Origin: Gonocerus acuteangulatus
Lineage: Eukaryota; Arthropoda; Insecta; Hemiptera; Coreidae
Length of the DNA stretch: 64,000 bases
Direction of reading: 5' to 3'
Assembly (NCBI GenBank): GCA_946811695.1
Contig: OX328125.1
Coordinates: 39,935,336-39,999,335, forward strand
This document shows positions 63,544 through 64,000 of the stretch, piece by piece. How positions within the stretch are numbered: the first letter of the stretch is position 1; each line of letters begins with the position of its first letter. The position numbers were made by a program, and so were the translations under genes. The notes beneath the pieces are model-generated. The model did not search any database, was not told the DNA's origin, and was given only the letters and a program-made list of their open reading frames with translations.

Positions 63544-63845
63544 TTGTCTGTTCGCTCTCTAGATAGCAGACGAAAGGTCCGATTTTGATGAAATTTGGTA
63601 CAAAAATCCTTCGTCCAATTTGAAAGGTCAAGTTCGTCAACCAGCAACATCCGCCTACTGGAAGATGGCGTTTGGGGCGAAATTCGCGCAAAAAAAATCG
63701 TAACGCTTACGTTTTTGAGTTCATAAGCTTCTAAGTACTCGTTTTATATGATTCCTGGGCTAGGAAAACGAATGAAACCATTTTCAAGGCGATAGCTTTA
63801 ACCGTTTTCGAGAAAATTGGAAAACTATTTTTTGAATACCGTTTT
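63314..63845 (-). repeat. AGTCC-family 3' portion, interrupted
   Basis: Hairpin end (one base changed, AACGCGG), an interrupted TA/TTA tract (about 63450-63545), then the standard blocks to GAATACCGTTTT, where the next family member begins. The uninterrupted version GAATACCGTTTTTGGTTTGG occurs at 465-490. Confidence 0.8.
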
Positions 63846-64000
63846 AGCGCGGTTCCTCCCTCCCCCATAGGGAGGAACCCCGCTTATAGGGTTGATACAA
63901 TGAAACAATCCGGAAGTGCCGACAAGAAAATTTCGCGTTTCAGAACCCCTAGAGACCGAAAATAACGGTGGTTCAAATTTGTATATATATATATATATAT
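63846..64000 (-). mobile_element. AGTCC/hairpin element nested in a relative, cut by window end
   Basis: It begins with the hairpin end AGCGCGGTTCCTCCCTCC inserted after GAATACCGTTTT of the host copy and continues to the start of a TA tract. The other end lies outside the window. Confidence 0.8.

Overview
This is a eukaryotic nuclear window, AT-rich and very repeat-dense. Spliced genes with GT-AG introns, long (TA)n tracts, tRNA-derived SINEs, non-LTR retrotransposons, and hAT, piggyBac, pogo and mariner remains point to an arthropod, most likely an insect. The exact lineage cannot be fixed from sequence alone.

Two host genes are supported. A single-exon LITAF-domain protein lies on the + strand at about 11.93-12.33 kb. 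The minus strand carries an LPGAT1-type lysophospholipid acyltransferase whose coding exons run from 45.42 kb down to 18.54 kb. Its six core exons join in phase and carry the NHxxxxD and FPEG acyltransferase motifs. A likely noncoding first exon lies near 47.34-47.55 kb. Its introns hold a non-LTR retrotransposon, an ~800-bp-arm palindrome, SINEs, MITEs and a piggyBac with a hAT nested inside it. Two further exon-like pieces sit in these introns: a 54-nt in-phase cassette at 37.35 kb and an unexplained stop-containing exon at 24.46 kb.

The flanks (1-11.3 kb, 49.4-53.7 kb, 59.2-64 kb) are built mainly from one repeat family. Its members start AGTCCGACTCGCAGG, end in a GC-rich hairpin closing with GCGCT, and contain (TA)n and ~350-bp tandem subunits. 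It inserts into its own copies. One nested copy has a 7-bp target-site duplication, and two ~3.1-kb copies lie inverted 56 kb apart. A second family, short MITEs with CATGGGCGTATATA ends, shows clear 8-bp target duplications at three sites.

Other items are a 5S-rRNA-like relic, a mariner transposase N-terminal relic captured inside repeats, and two ~270-bp inverted-repeat elements with hammerhead-ribozyme-like cores. Repeat family names here are descriptive; none was searched against a database.
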